Source: Dethiobacter sp. (GTDB taxonomy: Bacteria; Bacillota; Dethiobacteria; Dethiobacterales; Dethiobacteraceae). Taken from it: 64,000 nt of DNA. The notes under the pieces are model-generated. The model made no database searches. It had not been told where the DNA came from and saw only the letters and a program-made list of their open reading frames with translations. The DNA is taken from positions 36,362 through 100,361 of the forward strand of contig JAGXRN010000007.1 of assembly GCA_018335875.1 (NCBI GenBank), in the 5' to 3' direction. The translations under genes were made by a program, and so were the position numbers. Positions 60,563-64,000 of this stretch are shown piece after piece (within the stretch, counting starts at the first letter, position 1; each line of letters opens with the position of its first letter).

Positions 60563-61060
60563 ATGCAAGACAATGTAGTAAGGCTTACGCCTCGTATGGA
60601 TGAGAATTTACAAAATGTGTTTACAGGCTATGGATGTGTACCTGTGCTTACAAATTACGGTTGCACGTTCTATATCCATATAGATGCTGAGACAATTAGA
60701 GATTGCCGGGAAAGAGATTGCCAGGTGCAGCTGGGTCTGTGTAACATCGAAGGGTTCCCTCTCGTTCATATTTTGATAAAAATATATGACCGTTCTACAA
60801 AGCCACTGCAGTTTGACTGCTTGTTTAATGTTTTTAACGAAAGTGAATACAAAAGGGTATTGGCCTTTAAGGACCAGGAAGAAATCGTTTTCTACTGGTA
60901 CGATGAGAATTTGAAGTACATACGCTCTTCAGAGGTTCAGTGGACAGAAGATAATCGCCGGAGGGCGGCTGAGATTGTTGAGGCAACGCATAACATGATG
61001 GAAAAATCGTGCAGTGAAGGCTTTGAGTCTGCCAGGAAAAAGTTTTTTGAAGGGGTTTAG
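60563..61060 (+). CDS. Hypothetical protein
   Basis: 165 residues with a strong GGAAGGAGG site. Not recognised. The first 110 residues look beta-rich (VPVLTNYGCTFYIHIDAE, KPLQFDCLFNVFNESEYKRV), the last 45 are helical. No signal peptide. It directly follows the TnpB scrap and its ribosome site is caught in a hairpin. The A/T-rich surroundings suggest accessory DNA. Confidence 0.55.
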   Translation: MQDNVVRLTPRMDENLQNVFTGYGCVPVLTNYGCTFYIHIDAETIRDCRERDCQVQLGLCNIEGFPLVHILIKIYDRSTKPLQFDCLFNVFNESEYKRVLAFKDQEEIVFYWYDENLKYIRSSEVQWTEDNRRRAAEIVEATHNMMEKSCSEGFESARKKFFEGV

Positions 61061-61268
61061 ATTCGTGGAATGCTTATAGGGACTATGATTTTGTATTCTT
61101 TGGGCGACCAGCTTATAACCATACAAACCGTGAAGTCCGTAGTCTGCATTGTATGAGAGGTTTCTGGCTGGAAACTCCCAAGCCAATGCCAAGGAATGGG
61201 ACAAAGCAGTGATTATATTTGAGGCAGCTCGCAAGGGCTGTTTTTTATGGTCTTCTGATGCTTTATAA
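61061..61268 (+). pseudogene. Possible frameshifted coding remnant
   Basis: One frame reads WNAYRDYDFVFFGRPAYNHT and on to ETPKPMPRNG, a second continues NAKEWDKAVIIFEAARKGCF and ends at 61268. Together they look like about 65 residues of a lost protein, not recognised. Confidence 0.3.
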
Positions 61269-61298
61269 GCTAGGCTAGAGGCTAAGAATATTAAGACA

Positions 61299-61712
61299 TC
61301 AGTCAATGGCGGCAATAACGTATTCAGCAAATTGTTTAAAGTCATCCAAGCCTTCATTTAGTATCCCGGCAAGTAATACAGCGTCTACTTTAGCGTACTC
61401 ATGAACCAGAATGTTGCGAAGCCCCGCCATTCCACTGATTTTTTGGACAAATTCCTGTGGAATAATATTTTGCTTTCCAAGCTCCTGTAATATATCTTTA
61501 TAACTGTCTACAGAAAGTCCTTTTTCAGCAAGGATATGATTGCCTATATCCAAAACGATTTGAATACAGATTTGCAATCCCCTCTCGATAATCCACAGCT
61601 TCTCCAAATCTTCTTCAAGTTCTCTAGCGTTAGCTCCTTTGTGCTTTCTCAGCTGTCCTAAATACCGATCCAGATCCTTTAACTTCTGCAGAACCAAGTC
61701 TTTCTTAACCAC
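61299..61712 (-). CDS. HEPN-domain toxin (HepT-like, DUF86)
   Basis: 137 residues from GTG 61712, which has GGAGGG 7 bases upstream (an ATG at 61727 overlaps that site). All-helical HEPN fold with the R-x4-H-x-Y active motif in GLRNILVHEYAKV. It is encoded immediately after its MNT partner. Toxin part of the second HEPN/MNT module of this window. Confidence 0.85.
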   Translation of the reverse strand: MVKKDLVLQKLKDLDRYLGQLRKHKGANARELEEDLEKLWIIERGLQICIQIVLDIGNHILAEKGLSVDSYKDILQELGKQNIIPQEFVQKISGMAGLRNILVHEYAKVDAVLLAGILNEGLDDFKQFAEYVIAAID

Positions 61713-61713
61713 A

Positions 61714-62148
61714 TTACAGCCCTCCAAAAGAGCCGTTTTTCAGGCGCTCTTTTAAATATTCGTTCTGGACAAATAAAAACGGTTGAAAATCAAGGTAGTC
61801 TCGCATCACACAGAAATGAAAATCAACCCTCTCATTTTCGTCATGACAGAGAATCAGTTTGCCCTGTTTAAGGATATTATAGGCGAGAAAAAGTGGGGCC
61901 TCGTTTAGAACCACAATGTCAACTTTTTGCTTTATTACATTCTCTGTTTCAGCTAAAAGCTCGCTTTTGTATCCAAAAGTGCCGCTTACCGGCATGCTCT
62001 TTTTATTAACATAAACTGCAACATCCACATCGCTAAGCCTGTTACTTGTTTCTTCTGCCACTGAGCCAAAAAGATACGCAAATATAATTTCTTTTCTTGG
62101 TTCTAATACATCTTGCAGGTTTTTTATAATTTCATGCAACTTAATCAC
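61714..62148 (-). CDS. MNT-type nucleotidyltransferase antitoxin (MntA-like)
   Basis: 144 residues from GTG 62148 (AGGAGG 5 bases ahead; ATG 62151 is an alternative). Motif LFGSVAEETSNRLSDVDVAV contains GSx10DxD; a third acidic strand is VDIVVLNEAP. AMPylating antitoxin of the downstream HEPN toxin. Sequence differs clearly from the pair at 44062, so the two modules are not a recent duplication. Confidence 0.85.
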   Translation of the reverse strand: MIKLHEIIKNLQDVLEPRKEIIFAYLFGSVAEETSNRLSDVDVAVYVNKKSMPVSGTFGYKSELLAETENVIKQKVDIVVLNEAPLFLAYNILKQGKLILCHDENERVDFHFCVMRDYLDFQPFLFVQNEYLKERLKNGSFGGL

Positions 62149-62151
62149 CAT

Positions 62152-62511
62152 CCCCTCCTGACAAGAAGATACGAACGAGTCAATGACTTATTTTGATTCA
62201 GTATACCATTATTTACCTTACGAAACAAGAAATGTCCGGTTTTGAGCAAAAATAGGAACAACCTCCGGCTTCTCTGGAATTATTTAAGTATCGCCTCAAA
62301 CATCCTGAGAAAGAGTTGCCTTCAGAACTTATGGTAACACTGAATAACAGTCTTGGGCAAGAAGAAGTTTTAACCTGCCGGAATTCAGGTAAAAATCAAT
62401 AGAACAGGAAGTAAAAAAATGCGAATTATAAAGGTGAAATTCGCATTTGCTGATATTACATACCTAGTAAACATAACTTACGATATCACACAAGGCTATT
62501 TTCTATCTCCT
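62152..62511. other. Gene-free stretch with a short coding-like remnant
   Basis: On the plus strand about 43 codons read SLELFKYRLKHPEKELPSEL and then LNNSLGQEEVLTC before a stop near 62400; there is no start or ribosome site. Probably a remnant of a lost gene, not recognised. Confidence 0.25.
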
Positions 62512-63093
62512 TTACTCTATTTCTCTAAGCTGAATATCTACCTGAAAACTACCTGATGCTACTGGTAGCATCACGCGAAGAGCCTCGAGACGGGCGCTCA
62601 GGTCATCTACAGAGAACGTCCCGCGAAGTACCACCTGAAACTCGTTAACAGCAAATTCAACCTCTGCTTCCTGCCCGATATCCGTTAATATTTCCAGATC
62701 CATAGGCGCCACTTTGGAAGCATTTTTCTTTCTGGGACGACGGGTTTTTCCCCATTTTTCCGGTTCCTTGATTTCAATCAGTTTACCTTTGCGGTCTTTG
62801 ATTAACCCAAGGTTACTCCGCAATGTTTGGATGCGGTGTACAGGTACACCCCAGTGTTCGGCCAAACGCGCATCGCTGTTGTTGGAAATTAGTTGTTTGA
62901 GCACCCCCTGTGCATCAACTTTGTCCTCAATCTGTAGGAACTCGTCAAATGAGATATTGGTTTCCGTAGGAATCTCTCCTTTCATATATGTAATTACCAA
63001 CCCGGATCTGCGGTATTTTCTTCTTGTTGCAGCATCGCCAAAATCCATAGGTGACAGAATTTTGCGCGGCCGCTTTTTCCCGACAAGCGCCAA
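62512..63093 (-). CDS. Hypothetical protein, possible DNA-binding
   Basis: 193 residues from a TTG start behind AAAGGAACG. A basic N-terminus, a helical segment with RLAEHWGVPVHRIQTLRSNL that resembles a helix-turn-helix, a Lys/Arg-rich linker (GKTRRPRKKNASK), and a beta-rich C-terminal domain with VEFAVNEFQVVLRGTF. I do not recognise the family. The neighbours (transposase, toxin-antitoxin) suggest a mobile or host-defence origin. Confidence 0.55.
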   Translation of the reverse strand: MALVGKKRPRKILSPMDFGDAATRRKYRRSGLVITYMKGEIPTETNISFDEFLQIEDKVDAQGVLKQLISNNSDARLAEHWGVPVHRIQTLRSNLGLIKDRKGKLIEIKEPEKWGKTRRPRKKNASKVAPMDLEILTDIGQEAEVEFAVNEFQVVLRGTFSVDDLSARLEALRVMLPVASGSFQVDIQLREIE

Positions 63094-63718
63094 AATAATC
63101 GTTCCTTTTTATTTCAAAATAAAATGATTTTTTTGATTGGGAGCATATAGAATTATTCCCATTTATTCTCTAAATATTCCCTTTATGAAATTCATTAGTA
63201 GTTCTTTGACATCCTTAGTTCTGTCATTTTATCTAAAACTAGATTGTAACTCGGCTTTTGATAGTATTTGTATCTTGTGACAGTAAGCAAAATAAAAAAG
63301 CGTGATTACTTTAGATCACGCCGCTTTTAGTCTTTTGTTACAGCGACTAATGGAATATGGCAGCAGAACTACAACATACAGTGAATTTCAAGGCATCGTT
63401 GGCCAAACCTCTAGCTTGATACCGCAAATCTAGTATTACTCTGCGCCTCCACTGCTTACGGTAGTGAGGGGCCAGCCCAACGATGTATAGTAGGATCAGT
63501 ATAAATATTTATAGAGTATTTGGAAAATCGTGTTGAACTAACATTTGAAATTCATGTGTACCATTCCTCAAATCGGATAATTGTGTTTATCAATTTCCAA
63601 TTACCAGTGACCGAGAAACTGATATGGCCTGATCAGCAGTTAAGTTGCCGAAGAGTGTAAACTTTACCCCATACTGAAGCCAACTGACTCTAAGGATCTG
63701 TGAAATATTAAACTAAAA
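63094..63718. other. Non-coding stretch with hairpins
   Basis: Contains a hairpin CGTGAT-ATCACG followed by CCGCTTTT (63300-63330), a possible terminator, and a second imperfect inverted repeat CCTCCACT / AGTGAGGG (63447-63472). No gene is supported. Part of it may be the 3' flank and end of the transposase-bearing element to the right. Confidence 0.4.
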
Positions 63719-64000
63719 TCAATTTTTCGGTAGAATGGCATAATTCCACTCACCATGAAATTCAGAACGCTCTATATGAACCGCCGCCAACTCTTTATCG
63801 GACACCTTGATCCCTTTTGGGTATTCCTGTGTGTCCAGTTGACATTGAATGATCAAGCCGGCTTTAGTAGTGGTGTTGGCAATGAGGTTAACAATGGTTT
63901 CATGGCTTACAAGAGGTCGCCCGCGCCAGTTTTGGGTGATATGCGAAAACATTCGGTGCTCTATGGCGTTCCATTTGCTGGTACCCGGAGGATAGTGGCA
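63719..64000 (-). mobile_element. ISAzo13-type transposase, C-terminal part
   Basis: The frame is open from the right edge of the window (93 codons inside). GTSKWNAIEHRMFSHITQNW contains the last catalytic Glu of the DDE triad; GRPLVSHETIVNLIANT, YPKGIKVSDKELAAVHIER and FHGEWNYAI are typical of ISAzo13/Rhodopirellula-type transposases. The stop at 63719 is normal for the family. The N-terminal part lies outside the window. Confidence 0.85.

Overview
The window looks like a chromosome segment of a strictly anaerobic, fermentative or syntrophic Gram-positive bacterium of the Peptococcaceae / Desulfotomaculum-Pelotomaculum type. The reasons are strong AGGAGG ribosome sites with frequent TTG and GTG starts, lipoprotein and sigma-A signals of Firmicutes type, a tungsten-type aldehyde:ferredoxin oxidoreductase, a reductive-dehalogenase-like protein, the oxygen-independent (cobalt-early) B12 pathway and three cobalamin riboswitches. 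The assignment to a group is inference; no complete 16S or other decisive marker is present.

Layout. 1-8 kb (mostly minus strand): start of a TAXI-type TRAP solute-binding lipoprotein, an alpha/beta hydrolase, a glycerol-3-phosphate-dehydrogenase-like redox operon ending in a deleted FAD-linked oxidase, and an FMN-binding glutamate-synthase-like protein. 8-13 kb (plus): CoA-transferase A/B, thiolase, short-chain dehydrogenase and acyl-CoA dehydrogenase, a fatty- or short-chain-acyl-CoA module. 13-15 kb: a hemerythrin/RIC protein, an NsrR-like Rrf2 regulator and an NifU-like scaffold, i.e. an iron-sulfur stress-repair unit. 15-21 kb: an ArsC-like protein, a sterol-carrier-like protein, a deletion scar of two sugar genes, split transketolase, AOR and a MoaD-like protein. 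21-22 kb: an RdhA-like protein without Tat signal.

22-44 kb is a nearly complete anaerobic cobalamin locus. A riboswitch precedes a cobalt ECF transporter (DUF4198 protein, CbiM, CbiQ, CbiO, small NikL/CbiN-like protein); two divergent promoters, each with its own riboswitch, drive cobT on the minus strand and, on the plus strand, a tightly overlapping operon of two cobyric acid synthases, cbiD, E, T, L, F, G, H, J, X, C, A, cobU, cbiB, cobS, cobD and cobC. The corrinoid would serve the RdhA-like protein and probably other B12 enzymes elsewhere.

44-49 kb is a degraded accessory zone: a HEPN/MNT toxin-antitoxin pair, a CARDB-type surface protein beside a collapsed response-regulator/ABC-transporter locus, a partial 5S rRNA, a 5' half of tRNA-Arg(CCT), and a DUF1540 metal-binding peptide.

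49.5-59 kb is the most interesting region: a perfect sigma-A promoter overlapped by a Fur-box-like palindrome, then DUF2325, a small protein, an attenuator-like hairpin, a NifH-like ATPase, an IsdE-like heme-receptor lipoprotein, a FecCD/IsdF-like permease, an ABC ATPase, two NifD/NifK-like subunits, a secreted two-NEAT-domain protein and a (frameshifted) radical SAM/SPASM protein. My reading is an iron-repressed heme-acquisition system in which a nitrogenase-like (dark-operative-reductase-like) complex acts on the imported tetrapyrrole, perhaps an oxygen-independent way to open heme and release iron. The protein families are seen in the sequence; the enzymatic role is inference.

59-64 kb holds remnants, an IS605-type TnpB scrap, hypothetical proteins, a second HEPN/MNT module and the 3' end of an ISAzo13-type transposase.
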